From contig JAFRQQ010000009.1 of assembly GCA_017428525.1 (NCBI GenBank), positions 62,001-126,000 of the forward strand: a stretch of 64,000 nucleotides of DNA. The letters are read 5' to 3'. The first letter of the stretch is position 1; every line of letters begins with the position of its first letter. Positions 8,164 to 16,903 of the stretch are shown one piece after another. The notes beneath the pieces are model-generated. The model worked only from the letters and a program-made list of their open reading frames with translations. It was not told where the DNA came from and did no database searches. Source of the DNA: Clostridia bacterium. GTDB taxonomy: Bacteria > Bacillota > Clostridia > Oscillospirales > Acutalibacteraceae. A program made the translations under genes and the position numbers.

Positions 8164-9348
8164 ATGAAAATCGTGATTTTGAAAGAAAGCCTTTGCATCG
8201 GCGGCACGGAACGCAGCACAGCGAATATTTCAAGAGCGCTTGCGAAAAACAATGACGTGACTCTGATCCTGTATGACGGCAGCGACATCCAGTATCCCTA
8301 CGCCGGCACTTTGATCGATCTGCATTGCCCGGCGAAGAAATCCATTCTTGCGAAAGTGCTGAATAATATCGTGCGCGAGCTGCGATATGCCTCATTGATC
8401 AAAAAGATTTCGCCGGATATCTTGTTTGAGTTTCTATATATCGGCAATCCGCTCAGCCGCGTGCGCCGCAAAGATCAGATCCGCGTGATTTCGGCAAGGG
8501 ATTATTCGCTGCTTTCGACGATGACCGACCGCTTTCACGCCTGCCTGTCCGCCGCGGACGGCATGGTCTGCAATTCCCGGCGATTGAGAGAATACTATGT
8601 GAACGTCCATCCGGAAGACCGCGAAAAAGTATTCTTTGTTCCCAATATCATTGAGCCTGATCAGATTGCGCTGGAAGCGCGGGAGGAACCTGAGGCAGCC
8701 TGTCTGTCTTTTTTGCAGACGCATCGTTACAATCTTGTTTCAACGGGCCGCTTTTGCAAGGAAAAGGGTTATGAATACCTGCTTCAAGTGCTTGCAATGT
8801 TAAAGGACGACGACTGTGACGTCGGATTGATATTGATCGGAGACGGCGACTATAAAGAGCGGTATCTGAAACTGATTGATGAGCTTGGCCTGGAAAAGGA
8901 CGTGTATTTTACCGGATTTCAGAAGAACCCATATAAATACATGGCGAAGTGTGATTGCTTTGTCATGTCCTCTTTGAATGAAGGATTTCCGAATGTGCTT
9001 GTGGAGGCAATGTCGCTTTCGATCCCGGTCGTTTCCGTCAACTGCATTTCCGGTCCGGCGGAGCTGATTCGAAAAGACGCGGATTATAACGCTGTGAAGG
9101 AGCATTCTGCGGTTTGTGATTACGGTATTCTGACGCCCGCGTTTGCGGAAGGGGAGGACAACAGTCAAAGCTTCGCTGAAATGGCGCATGCCATTCAGAT
9201 GATCCTGACGCATCCGGAGCAGCGCAGCGCTCTTGCCGCCGCGGCAAAACAGCGTTCCCTTGATTTTTGCGAGGATGCGGCGGCCGAAGAACTTGCGTGT
9301 ATCTTTCGCACGTTGATTGAAAGAAAGCGTGGTCAGCACGGCGTGTGA
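8164..9348 (+). CDS. Family 4 glycosyltransferase
   Basis: A 394-residue retaining GT-B glycosyltransferase. The N-terminal loop is ESLCIGGTERSTANISRAL (acceptor side). The C-terminal donor domain contains NLVSTGRFCKEKGYEYLL, LILIGDGDYKERYLKL, VYFTGFQKNPYKYMAKCD, and the EX7E pattern in EGFPNVLVEAMSLSIPVV followed by GPAELI. It starts five bases after the previous stop. From about base 8600 on, the DNA is less GC-biased than the genes before it, a trend that continues through the polymerase gene and may mark a module exchanged between strains. Confidence 0.9.
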   Translation: MKIVILKESLCIGGTERSTANISRALAKNNDVTLILYDGSDIQYPYAGTLIDLHCPAKKSILAKVLNNIVRELRYASLIKKISPDILFEFLYIGNPLSRVRRKDQIRVISARDYSLLSTMTDRFHACLSAADGMVCNSRRLREYYVNVHPEDREKVFFVPNIIEPDQIALEAREEPEAACLSFLQTHRYNLVSTGRFCKEKGYEYLLQVLAMLKDDDCDVGLILIGDGDYKERYLKLIDELGLEKDVYFTGFQKNPYKYMAKCDCFVMSSLNEGFPNVLVEAMSLSIPVVSVNCISGPAELIRKDADYNAVKEHSAVCDYGILTPAFAEGEDNSQSFAEMAHAIQMILTHPEQRSALAAAAKQRSLDFCEDAAAEELACIFRTLIERKRGQHGV

Positions 9349-9390
9349 CGCCTGCGCTGATCCGTTATGATCCACCAGAGGAGTTATTGC

Positions 9391-10824
9391 ATGCTGCCTA
9401 AGATTTTCAGTGTGAGTCTTGCCGATATCTTCGGCGACAAACAAAGGCCGTATTTCGGCGATGCATCACAAGCATCTTCATCGTCCCGACGATTATTCTC
9501 GGGGCGTGTTGTGCTGATGATGATTTTGCTCACAGCCACCATTTTCGGCAGAGCGTACTATGATATTTTCTGCTATGTGTTTCTGGTTCTCGGCTTCATA
9601 CCCATCATTTTTTTCTCCACGGAGGAGTGCTTTTATATCATCGTCTATCTGCTGACTTTGGCCAGAGTGATGAAGTTTGGCTTTGACGATATGTCCTTTT
9701 ATACTTATCATTATTACAGCTTCCTGTTGCGGATCCTGGTGTTTGACTCTGACTTTGAAATCGATCGCGTCAGCTTTGTCGCGTTTGTGCTCATGGGCTT
9801 TTACGGCCTAATGTTTTCCGGTATCTACCGGTGGACCTTGGTGCTCACGATCGTGACCGGTATGCTGCTGATCAAACTGATCGACCGCTACAATATCAAT
9901 GCGGATTCCGCAATTGTGGCGTATGGATTGGGCGCGATCGCCGCCTCGGTGCTCGGTCTGATGCGCGATTCTTCGCCTGCGCTCAGCCGATTGATTATCA
10001 GCTCCTCGATGAAGGTCGATGAGGACGTTTATGCCGACCGTTTTGCCGGCTTGCTCGACAATCCCAATTATTATACTGTGGACATTGTTTTTATCATTGC
10101 CTGCATTGTCGTGCTTTTGCTGACGATTAAGCAGCGGCCGATCCATTATATTCTGATCATCGTGCTGACGGTGTTCGGCGTGATGTCCGTGAGCAAATCC
10201 TTCCTGATCAGTTACGCGCTTGTGATAGCGTTCTGGTTCATCGGCACGCTGCGCAAAGGCGGCGCGAGCAGAGCCACAAAGTTCGCCTTCTTTGCCGTGA
10301 TCCTGATCGGCGTCATTTATTATTTTGCGTTCGACAGCATCAATCTGTTTCTCTTCCGATTTGAGCAGGATGAGAACGCGTCGCTGAATACCATCTCCAC
10401 CGGCCGCGTCGATATCTGGTTATCTTACCTCAAGGAAGTGTTTGAGAATCCGAAAATCTTTTTGGTTGGCAAGGGATTATGGAGCAGGATTGCGGACGGA
10501 AGCGCGCCGCACAGCACCTATTTGGAAATCATATTCTATCTCGGCTTTTTCGGCGGCTTGCTGTTCCTGTTCTGTATGAAGAAGTCATTCGAAGGCATGC
10601 GGATGCGCGCCTTGTTGATGATTCCGATTTCCGTGCTGTTGCTGCGTATGTTTGCGATCGGTCTGCTGACCTCTGATAATACCTGGATTTATCTTGCCAT
10701 TATCAAACTGCTGGCTGACAATCTGGAAAAACAGGCGCAAAGCGCGCCCAAGCTTGCCCCGCAGCAGGAGAAACGCCTCTGGTTTTCTTATCCGCTGAAA
10801 AAAGAAAAAGAATTGCAGACCTGA
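9391..10824 (+). CDS. O-antigen/capsule polymerase (Wzy-like, O-antigen ligase family)
   Basis: A 477-residue integral membrane protein with about ten to twelve helices. The C-terminal loop and helix contain GRVDIWLSYLKEVFENPK, GKGLW and APHSTYLEIIFYLGFFGG, which is the conserved region of Wzy_C/O-antigen ligase proteins (H-[NS]-x-x-L...G). It should join lipid-linked repeat units on the outer face of the membrane. GAGGAG at 9378-9384 sets the start at ATG 9391 rather than ATG 9367. Its product is the substrate that the flippase two genes downstream supplies. AT-richer codon use than the flanking housekeeping genes suggests a variable module. Confidence 0.85.
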   Translation: MLPKIFSVSLADIFGDKQRPYFGDASQASSSSRRLFSGRVVLMMILLTATIFGRAYYDIFCYVFLVLGFIPIIFFSTEECFYIIVYLLTLARVMKFGFDDMSFYTYHYYSFLLRILVFDSDFEIDRVSFVAFVLMGFYGLMFSGIYRWTLVLTIVTGMLLIKLIDRYNINADSAIVAYGLGAIAASVLGLMRDSSPALSRLIISSSMKVDEDVYADRFAGLLDNPNYYTVDIVFIIACIVVLLLTIKQRPIHYILIIVLTVFGVMSVSKSFLISYALVIAFWFIGTLRKGGASRATKFAFFAVILIGVIYYFAFDSINLFLFRFEQDENASLNTISTGRVDIWLSYLKEVFENPKIFLVGKGLWSRIADGSAPHSTYLEIIFYLGFFGGLLFLFCMKKSFEGMRMRALLMIPISVLLLRMFAIGLLTSDNTWIYLAIIKLLADNLEKQAQSAPKLAPQQEKRLWFSYPLKKEKELQT

Positions 10825-10857
10825 CAATTTGCCGTTTTGCGGCGACTGCGGTGATTT

Positions 10858-12081
10858 ATGAAAGCTTTATTTATTACATTGGAAACCTATCCGGTGAAAA
10901 CGGCCACAGGCAATTGCGTGATGGCCTTGATTCATCATCTGCAGCGCCATCAGGTGCAGGCGGATGTGCTCAACATCACCGGCGATTTCTCGCTGCCTGC
11001 GCAGCTGCAGAGCGACGGCGCGACGTTTTATAATGTCTTTGACAGCCGCTTTTCGCCCTTTGATCAGCTGATGAAGGAGCACAAGCTCCTTGCGCTCAAA
11101 GCCGCGCCGCAGCGTTTTCTGCATCGTTTCGCAAAGGAAAACAGCGGCAAGGCCGAAGCCGGGCAGACCGTTCGTCTGGCCGTCGACCGGCTGGATAAAA
11201 TCGGCCGTTCCTATGATATTCTGATCGCCGTGTGTTCTCATTATATCAACGGCATGATCTGCGCCGCCTACTGCCAAAAAACCGGGAAGCCGTTTCTGGT
11301 TTATCAGGTCGACCCGATCTCTACAAATCATTTCTTCGGCTACAGCGATCAGCTCTCGGAGATCGAGCTGGCGCTTTACACGAATGCACAGGCAGTGATC
11401 ACAACGCCGATTCTCGCCGCCGAAAAGCAGGGGAATCCCGCGTATGCGTCGCTGCTGCATAAGGTGTATCCGGCCGAATTCCCGAATGTCAAGGATCTCA
11501 CGAGCGAACATGCACCCGATTCTGACGGGAAAACTGTGGAATGCTTCTACAGCGGACGCTTTTACGGCGGCGTGCGTGACTGCACGTTCCCGCTGGAGGT
11601 CCTCAGCCGCGTTGCGTCGGATGCGCTGCAGGTCGTCTTTGCCGGCGACGGGCAGGAGGACCGGATCGAGAGCTACCGCGCTATCTTCGGTGAGCGGCTG
11701 CGGCATCTTGGCATGCTCCCGCTCGAGGAGAGCTTTTGCAAAATGCAGGAAGCCGACGTGCTGATCAACATCGGCAATATCGCCAGCAATCAGGTGCCCA
11801 GCAAGCTCTTTGACTATATCAGCACGGGCAAGCCGATCCTGAATTTCTGCAAGATCCCGGACTGCCCCACGATCCCTTATGTGAACCGCTACCGCCTCGG
11901 GCTGAACATCGTCGAAGGGGCGGATACCCTCGATAACCAGGCGGCTGCCGTCTGGCAGTTTATCGAAGCCACGCGCGGCGAGGGCATGCCCTATGAGGAG
12001 ATCAAAACGATTTTCCGCGAGAATACCGCGGAGTATGTCGGCGCGCTGTTTGCGGACGTTCTGAATAAAGCGGTCGAATAA
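10858..12081 (+). CDS. Glycosyltransferase, GT4-like (GT-B fold)
   Basis: A 407-residue soluble protein. The N-terminus MKALFITLETYPVKTATGN looks like a GT4 acceptor-site loop. The second half has VECFYSGRFYGGVRD, LQVVFAGDGQEDRIESY, and the late motif EADVLINIGNIASNQVPSKLFDYISTGKP, where the S-K-L-F-E/D-Y-x-x-[AT]-G-K-P pattern is typical of GT4 donor sites. It sits between the polymerase and flippase genes and is probably the last transferase of the repeat unit. Linkage and donor are not predictable. The ribosome binding site (GGTGA) is modest. Confidence 0.82.
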   Translation: MKALFITLETYPVKTATGNCVMALIHHLQRHQVQADVLNITGDFSLPAQLQSDGATFYNVFDSRFSPFDQLMKEHKLLALKAAPQRFLHRFAKENSGKAEAGQTVRLAVDRLDKIGRSYDILIAVCSHYINGMICAAYCQKTGKPFLVYQVDPISTNHFFGYSDQLSEIELALYTNAQAVITTPILAAEKQGNPAYASLLHKVYPAEFPNVKDLTSEHAPDSDGKTVECFYSGRFYGGVRDCTFPLEVLSRVASDALQVVFAGDGQEDRIESYRAIFGERLRHLGMLPLEESFCKMQEADVLINIGNIASNQVPSKLFDYISTGKPILNFCKIPDCPTIPYVNRYRLGLNIVEGADTLDNQAAAVWQFIEATRGEGMPYEEIKTIFRENTAEYVGALFADVLNKAVE

Positions 12082-12121
12082 AGGCGTCTGCCTTTGAAAT
12101 TCTTGTTTAATTGAGTTGCGT

Positions 12122-13648
12122 ATGAAACTGCTTTCCTCCAAAAAGAATCTTTCTTCGAGCGGCGACGTTGCCATTCTTTCGGGCTCGCTGATCGTGACCT
12201 ACGGCATCCAGATGGTCACTGCCATGCTGCTCTCGCGCTATCGCACGCTGGGCGAATACGGCACTTATTCGCAGATGCTGATGGTCGTGAACCTTGTCAC
12301 AATGCTGCTGATGATGGGCCTGCCCACGAGCATCAACTATTTTCTCGCGCGTGCCGAAACGAAAGCAGAGCGCAACCGCTTTGTTTCTGTTTATTATATT
12401 TTCAACACGCTGCTCGGTCTGGTGGTCGGCGGCCTGCTTCTGGCAGCCGTTCCGCTGATCGAGCGCTATTTCGGCAACGGCGAAATCAGCAAATTCGCTT
12501 ATTTCCTCGCGCTTTATCCCTGGACGATGATCATCACCGGCAGCGTCGATAATCTGTTGATCGTGCAGAAGCAGTCGCGATTGCTTGTGGCTTACAGGAT
12601 TTTGCACAGCCTGGCGATCGTCGGCTGCGTGCTGATCGTTCAGTGGTGTTCGCTCGGCTTTTCCGCTTATGTCTTCTGGTTTTTGACCATTGAGCTGCTG
12701 TCCTCCGCGGTGGTGATTCTCTTTGCCATCCGGCTCGACGGCATGATCCGTTTCCGCCCGGAGTGGGCGCTGGTCAAGGAGATTCTGGTGTTTTCGATCC
12801 CGCTCGGTCTTTCTGTCGCGATCACGACGCTCAATTCCGAGCTGGATAAATTCGTCATCGGCCACTTTGTTTCCACGGATCAGTATGCGATTTACGCGAA
12901 CGCCGCCAAGGAGCTGCCGTTCAACTTTATCGCGACCTCGATCGCGGCGGTGTTTCTGCCGATCATCACGCGTAAAATCAAACACGATCACATGCGGGAA
13001 GCTGTCGATTTGTGGAAGGAAACGATCACGATTTCCTTCCTGATCACGGCCTTCTTTTCGTTTGGGCTGGCCACCTTCGCGAAGGATGCGATCGTGTTTC
13101 TGTATTCCGAAAAATACGCGCCGGGCGCCACGGTGTTTGCCATTTATTCACTGGTGCTGCTGTTCCGCACGACGTATTTCGGCACGATCCTGCAGTGCAC
13201 CAACAACACGAAATATATTTTAAGAAGCTCGATCCTGTCGCTGACGCTGAATGTGGTGCTGAATGTGGCGCTTTATTATGCGATCGGCTTCATCGGTCCC
13301 GCGGTCGCAACGATCCTGGCGGTTTTCATCAACGCGATGTATCTGCTCCTGATCACGCGCCGGATCACGCAAATCCCGCTTCGGTCGCTGCTTCCGTGGA
13401 AGAGCGTTGCGGCCATCACGCTTGTCAATCTCGCGTTTTCCGCGCTGTTTTTTGCGCTCAAGCGCCTGATTCCGCTCGAGCGGCTGACGGGCGAGAGCTG
13501 GGAGGCGATCCTGCTGGCCGGCGTCTGGGCGCTGCTGTATTTCGGCGTTTTCTTTAAATTCATCAAAGGCAAACTGCAATCGATCAAGCAATATGAAGAA
13601 CCGGCTGACGGCGAACCCACGGGAGGCAATGTCCTTGAACAGGAATGA
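12122..13648 (+). CDS. Lipid-linked oligosaccharide flippase (Wzx-like, MATE/MOP superfamily)
   Basis: A 508-residue protein with about 12-14 hydrophobic helices; it begins with a short cytoplasmic tail, then SGDVAILSGSLIVTYGIQMVTA. FSIPLGLSVAITTLNSELDKFVIG in the middle is typical of polysaccharide flippases of the Wzx/PST family. It should turn undecaprenyl-linked repeat units to the outer face for the polymerase. The ATG at 12122 is taken; a TTG six bases earlier is also in frame and no strong ribosome binding site chooses between them. Its end overlaps the start of the ABC ATPase gene, which is unusual because that gene belongs to a different export route. Confidence 0.9.
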   Translation: MKLLSSKKNLSSSGDVAILSGSLIVTYGIQMVTAMLLSRYRTLGEYGTYSQMLMVVNLVTMLLMMGLPTSINYFLARAETKAERNRFVSVYYIFNTLLGLVVGGLLLAAVPLIERYFGNGEISKFAYFLALYPWTMIITGSVDNLLIVQKQSRLLVAYRILHSLAIVGCVLIVQWCSLGFSAYVFWFLTIELLSSAVVILFAIRLDGMIRFRPEWALVKEILVFSIPLGLSVAITTLNSELDKFVIGHFVSTDQYAIYANAAKELPFNFIATSIAAVFLPIITRKIKHDHMREAVDLWKETITISFLITAFFSFGLATFAKDAIVFLYSEKYAPGATVFAIYSLVLLFRTTYFGTILQCTNNTKYILRSSILSLTLNVVLNVALYYAIGFIGPAVATILAVFINAMYLLLITRRITQIPLRSLLPWKSVAAITLVNLAFSALFFALKRLIPLERLTGESWEAILLAGVWALLYFGVFFKFIKGKLQSIKQYEEPADGEPTGGNVLEQE

Positions 13649-14996
13649 AACACCGGCGGCGACAGGCGCGCAGGAGAACGCGACGCTCAAAGCGCTGAAA
13701 GAATACTATTTGAATGAAGCGCCGTTTGCCATTCAGATGACCGGCGTCAAAAAAGAATATCAGCTCGGGCAGTTCAGCAGCGGCACGCTGATCAATGACG
13801 TGCGCAGCTGGTGGGCGCGCAAGCACGGCCGCGACGACCCGAATACAAAGGTCGAAAACGACGGGCGCGTCATTCTGACCGACCGCTTTCTGGCCCTCGA
13901 CGATATCAATCTCGAGATCAAACACGGCGAAACCGTCGGCCTGATCGGCGCGAACGGCGCGGGCAAATCCACCTTGCTCAAGCTCCTCTCCCGCGTCACT
14001 GCGCCTACGGCTGGCCGCATTGAGATTTACGGCCGCGTCGCCTCGATGCTGGAGGTCGGCACCGGCTTCAACCGCGAGCTGACCGGGCGCGAAAACATCT
14101 ATATGAACGGCACGATCCTCGGCATGACCAAGAGCGAGATCGACCGCAAAATGGATGCGATCATTGATTTTTCCGAGATCGGCCGCTATATCGACACGCC
14201 CGTCAAGCGTTATTCCTCGGGCATGTATGTCAAGCTGGCCTTTGCCGTCGCCGCGAATCTCGACGCGGAGATCATGATCATGGATGAGGTGCTCGCGGTC
14301 GGCGATATGGCGTTTCAGAAGAAATGCATCGAGAAAATGCGCGGCATCGAGCAGGAGCGCGGCAAAACGATCCTCTATGTCTCGCACAATATGGATACGA
14401 TCAAGCGCCTGTGCGAGCGCTGCATTGTCTTAAAGCAGGGCAAGATCATCTTTGACGGCCCGGCGAATGAAGCGATCGCGCTCTATATGGGCATCAACCG
14501 CGCGGTAGCCACGCATTATGACTATCCCGAATCGAGCCACGCGCGCTATAATTTCCGCAAGGCGCTCATTGAATCCGCCGATTTTCCGGCTTCCTTCAAC
14601 GGGCAGATTCCCGAGAACGCGACGCTCTCGTTCCGCGTCGCCGTGCTGGGCAAGCTGGATCTTTCGGAGATGTATCTGCGTCTGGAAATCGTGAATTCCT
14701 ACGGCACGGTCATCGGCGTCATGAATTCCGAACGCGGCGTCCCGCTCAAAAAGAACGCACGCACGCACGTCAGCGTTGTGATGAACTGCGCGCATCTCGC
14801 GCCCGGCAATTATCAGGTCAATCTCGTTGCGGAAGCCTATACGGCGTCCGGCGAGTGGATGAAGCTTGACGCGGTCGACAGCGCGTTTTCCCTGGAAATC
14901 GCATACAATGCCGCGGCCGAAGAGCAGCACGCGCACTGGTTTGCGGTCTGGAACAGCAGCGTGAATTTGGAGCCGCTGCAGATCGCTCAAGTCTGA
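13635..14996 (+). CDS. Polysaccharide ABC exporter ATPase (Wzt/TagH-like)
   Basis: The ATPase of a Wzm/Wzt- or TagGH-type exporter. It has Walker A GANGAGKST (about 106-114), signature YSSGMYVKLAFA (about 192), Walker B IMIMDEVLAVGD (about 213-224), a long N-terminal extension of about 75 residues before the fold proper, and a C-terminal beta-sandwich (about 290-454) like the Wzt carbohydrate-binding domain that recognises the finished glycan. Start choice: GGGAGG at 13621-13626 fits TTG 13635 better than ATG 13629 or the far-upstream ATG 13593, all in frame. It lies ten bases before the permease gene. Confidence 0.92.
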   Translation: MNRNETPAATGAQENATLKALKEYYLNEAPFAIQMTGVKKEYQLGQFSSGTLINDVRSWWARKHGRDDPNTKVENDGRVILTDRFLALDDINLEIKHGETVGLIGANGAGKSTLLKLLSRVTAPTAGRIEIYGRVASMLEVGTGFNRELTGRENIYMNGTILGMTKSEIDRKMDAIIDFSEIGRYIDTPVKRYSSGMYVKLAFAVAANLDAEIMIMDEVLAVGDMAFQKKCIEKMRGIEQERGKTILYVSHNMDTIKRLCERCIVLKQGKIIFDGPANEAIALYMGINRAVATHYDYPESSHARYNFRKALIESADFPASFNGQIPENATLSFRVAVLGKLDLSEMYLRLEIVNSYGTVIGVMNSERGVPLKKNARTHVSVVMNCAHLAPGNYQVNLVAEAYTASGEWMKLDAVDSAFSLEIAYNAAAEEQHAHWFAVWNSSVNLEPLQIAQV

Positions 14997-15006
14997 GGTG
15001 GCGCCG

Positions 15007-15864
15007 ATGGATAAAGAGATCAAAAAACTGATTCAGCACACGGTCATTGAGCCGAAGAAGCTGCTGCATCTGAATTTCGGCGAGCTTTGGAAATACAGAG
15101 ATCTGATTTCGCTTTTCGTCAAAAAGGACTTCGCGCTGGTTTATAAGCAGACGATCCTCGGCCCGCTGTGGGTGTTTCTCAATCCGCTGATCACAACCAT
15201 CATCTATACCGTTGTCTTCGGCGGGATCGCGAATATCTCCACCGACGGCGTGCCCAAGCTCCTGTTTTATATGGCCGGCAACACGCTGTGGACCTTCTTT
15301 TCCGAAGCGATCAGCAAAACCGCGACCACCTTCAAGGATAACGCGCAGGTCTTCGGCAAAATCTATTTTCCCAGGCTGACACGCCCGATTTCGCTCGTGC
15401 TCTATACCGGGATCAACTTCGCTTTTCAGTTTCTGATGTTTGTGCCGGTGTGGATTTTCTACATCGTGCGCGGCGAGGTGCAGCCGCACTGGACTTACCT
15501 GTGGGTGCTGCCCGTGGTGCTGCTGTTCATGGCGGCCATGGCGCTGGGCTGCGGTCTGATCGTCAGCTCGATCACGATCAAATACCGCGATATGGCGATC
15601 GTCATCACCTTCGGCGTGAAGGTCTGGATGTACGCAACGCCTGTCGTCTACCCGATGACCGAGGTCAACAACGAACTGCTGCGCAGGATCATTCTGCTCA
15701 ACCCCGTCACGCAGCCGATGGAGCTGTTCCGCTTTGTCCTGCTCGGCGAGGGGACGCTCTCGGCCGCCGGCATGATCTGGACCGCGGTGTTCGCGGTTGC
15801 GATCCTGCTGTTCGGCATGATGTATTTCAACAAGGTCGAAAAAACTTTTATGGATACGATATGA
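15007..15864 (+). CDS. Polysaccharide ABC exporter permease (Wzm/TagG-like)
   Basis: A 285-residue ABC-2 type permease with six predicted helices. It has the conserved N-terminal segment WKYRDLISLFVKKDFALVYKQ, then TILGPLWVFLNPL, which is characteristic of Wzm/TagG/KpsM proteins. LVLPV-type loops, KYRDMAIVI and YATPVVYPM also match the family. ATG 15007 is preceded by GAGGTGG; an in-frame GTG at 14998 is less well placed. With the Wzt-like ATPase it should export a complete chain across the membrane. It is the last gene of the locus and a strong terminator follows. Confidence 0.92.
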   Translation: MDKEIKKLIQHTVIEPKKLLHLNFGELWKYRDLISLFVKKDFALVYKQTILGPLWVFLNPLITTIIYTVVFGGIANISTDGVPKLLFYMAGNTLWTFFSEAISKTATTFKDNAQVFGKIYFPRLTRPISLVLYTGINFAFQFLMFVPVWIFYIVRGEVQPHWTYLWVLPVVLLFMAAMALGCGLIVSSITIKYRDMAIVITFGVKVWMYATPVVYPMTEVNNELLRRIILLNPVTQPMELFRFVLLGEGTLSAAGMIWTAVFAVAILLFGMMYFNKVEKTFMDTI

Positions 15865-15868
15865 AAAA

Positions 15869-15896
15869 AGAACCTCCGCCGGGAGGTTCTTTTTTT
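15869..15896. terminator. Bidirectional rho-independent terminator
   Basis: AACCTCC...GGAGGTT forms a tight stem with a short CGCC-type loop. Seven T follow on the plus strand and an A run precedes it, which becomes a T run on the minus strand. It ends both the polysaccharide operon and the convergent lipoprotein gene. Confidence 0.92.
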
Positions 15897-15914
15897 ACAG
15901 GATTAATAATTGAA

Positions 15915-16595
15915 TCAGGGATGGCAGTTGCCGCAGGGGGAATAGCCCATCGCGATGATTTCCTCGCGCGAAAGATCGGACTCCGCGTAATTCTTCGGCG
16001 CGATCTTCTGCACGCTCTTGCAGGTCGGCTTGTGGAACTTCATGGTGTTCGTATTCAGCACATAGTTGCAATCCGAAACGGAGCGTACGGGCGCGGCGGT
16101 CGTGGTTTTCTTTGTCGTTTTCGCTGCCGTCGCGGGCTTGGCGGTCGTTTTTGCTGCGGTCGTCTGCTTTGCGGTTGTCTTGGCGGCCGTCGTCGCCTTG
16201 GCGGTTGTTTTGGCGGCGGTCGTCGCGGTTGTCGTGGTCTCGGCTTTCGTTGTCGGTTCGGCTTTCGTTGTCGGTTCGGCTTTTGTTGTGGTTTCCGGCG
16301 CTTGTGTGACCTCGGCGGGAAGGGCACGCTCAAGGACTTCCGCCTGTGTCGTCGCTTTTGCCGCGTCCATCGATTCTCTGACGGAGGAAGCGGTTTCGAT
16401 CAGATCGTCGATGATCAGCGTTTCCATGGTCATGGCGTCGGTTTCGTCCTCAAGCTCCGGCATGGCGCGCACGACCTCCTGCGTTTCTTCGGTTGTCGGC
16501 TCAGCCTGCGACACGCTGCCGCAGGACACGGAAACAAAGGAAAGCGCAAGGATCAGCACGGCACAAATCAGAATTCTGAAAGCGGTGGGTTTCAT
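15915..16595 (-). CDS. Lipoprotein with Thr/Ala/Lys repeats and C-terminal Cys/His (Ada-type zinc-binding-like) domain
   Basis: A 226-residue protein. Residues 1-24 are a lipoprotein signal with lipobox SVSC, so it is probably anchored to the outer face of the membrane. Residues ~100-170 are built of short TTKAEP and TTAAKTTAK repeats, a flexible wall-spanning stalk. The last ~50 residues (CNYVLNTNTMKFHKPTCKSV ... AMGYSPCGNCHP) match the small Cys/His module often annotated as Ada-type metal-binding that ends many clostridial secreted proteins; Cys, His, Cys, Cys and Cys are all present. No catalytic domain is seen. It has its own promoter and a palindromic site upstream. Confidence 0.8.
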   Translation of the reverse strand: MKPTAFRILICAVLILALSFVSVSCGSVSQAEPTTEETQEVVRAMPELEDETDAMTMETLIIDDLIETASSVRESMDAAKATTQAEVLERALPAEVTQAPETTTKAEPTTKAEPTTKAETTTTATTAAKTTAKATTAAKTTAKQTTAAKTTAKPATAAKTTKKTTTAAPVRSVSDCNYVLNTNTMKFHKPTCKSVQKIAPKNYAESDLSREEIIAMGYSPCGNCHP

Positions 16596-16630
16596 AGTGT
16601 CACTTCCTGATTGACTTAGTTCATAAATTA

Positions 16631-16658
16631 ATTATATCAGAATATTGAAAAAAGGCAA
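16631..16658 (-). promoter_or_regulatory. SigA-type promoter of the lipoprotein gene
   Basis: On the minus strand TTGCCT (16653-16658) is followed after 16 bases by TATAAT (16631-16636), about 36 bases before the start codon. Confidence 0.75.
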
Positions 16659-16661
16659 GCA

Positions 16662-16679
16662 TATCAAATCGATTTGATA
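16662..16679. promoter_or_regulatory. 18-bp perfect palindrome, possible operator
   Basis: TATCAAATC-GATTTGATA is a perfect inverted repeat with no spacer, lying three bases upstream of the -35 box of the lipoprotein promoter. It is too AT-rich and lacks a loop and T run for a terminator. A binding site for a dimeric regulator is likely; the regulator is unknown. Confidence 0.5.
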
Positions 16680-16750
16680 GATTATTTAATCGACTCTTGC
16701 CATTACATCAAAATGCACTGAAGGCTGATCTTCACATGGAAGACTGAAAT

Positions 16751-16812
16751 TGAACGAATGAGGTCATCCCTTCGGGACAACCTCATTCCTTGGTGATCCA
16801 TCGGGGATTCGA
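16751..16812. repeat. Direct repeat copy 1: hairpin plus truncated tRNA-Lys 3' end
   Basis: These 62 bases are identical to 16904-16965. They hold a hairpin (AATGAGG/CCTCATT with a TTCG loop) and the 3' part of tRNA-Lys (CCA end, acceptor 3' strand, half of the T arm). After ATTCGA the tRNA sequence breaks off into the palindromic element. Confidence 0.85.
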
Positions 16813-16897
16813 TTCGCGCGCCTGCGGGCGCTTGGTCGCTCGCGGTCGCAACAGTCCACCGGACTGTTGCTCTGTGCCGCTCGTCCTTCGAATCCCC
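16803..16897. repeat. Palindromic element bounded by inverted T-arm sequences
   Basis: GGGGATTCGA (16803-16812) and its exact reverse complement TCGAATCCCC (16888-16897) enclose 75 bases of dense secondary structure. Inside, GCAACAGTCC-ACC-GGACTGTTGC (16848-16870) is a perfect 10-bp stem and GCGCC/GGCGC a second one near 16818-16832. The reading frame that crosses it is not a plausible gene. It looks like a non-coding, tRNA-associated repeat. Confidence 0.7.
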
Positions 16898-16903
16898 TCG
16901 TAA

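Noticed and set aside
1..15864. Polysaccharide locus as an integrated island at tRNA-Lys
   Set aside because: No integrase or flanking direct repeat of the tRNA end was seen beyond the two copies at 16751 and 16904, which do not enclose the locus.
16010..16330. Regular short repeats, possible CRISPR or satellite
   Set aside because: They are in-frame codons of Thr/Ala/Lys repeats within a lipoprotein gene, without CRISPR-like spacers.
15450..16610. Plus-strand frame from the Wzm gene through the lipoprotein gene
   Set aside because: It crosses the strong terminator and is antisense to a lipoprotein with a clear signal and promoter.
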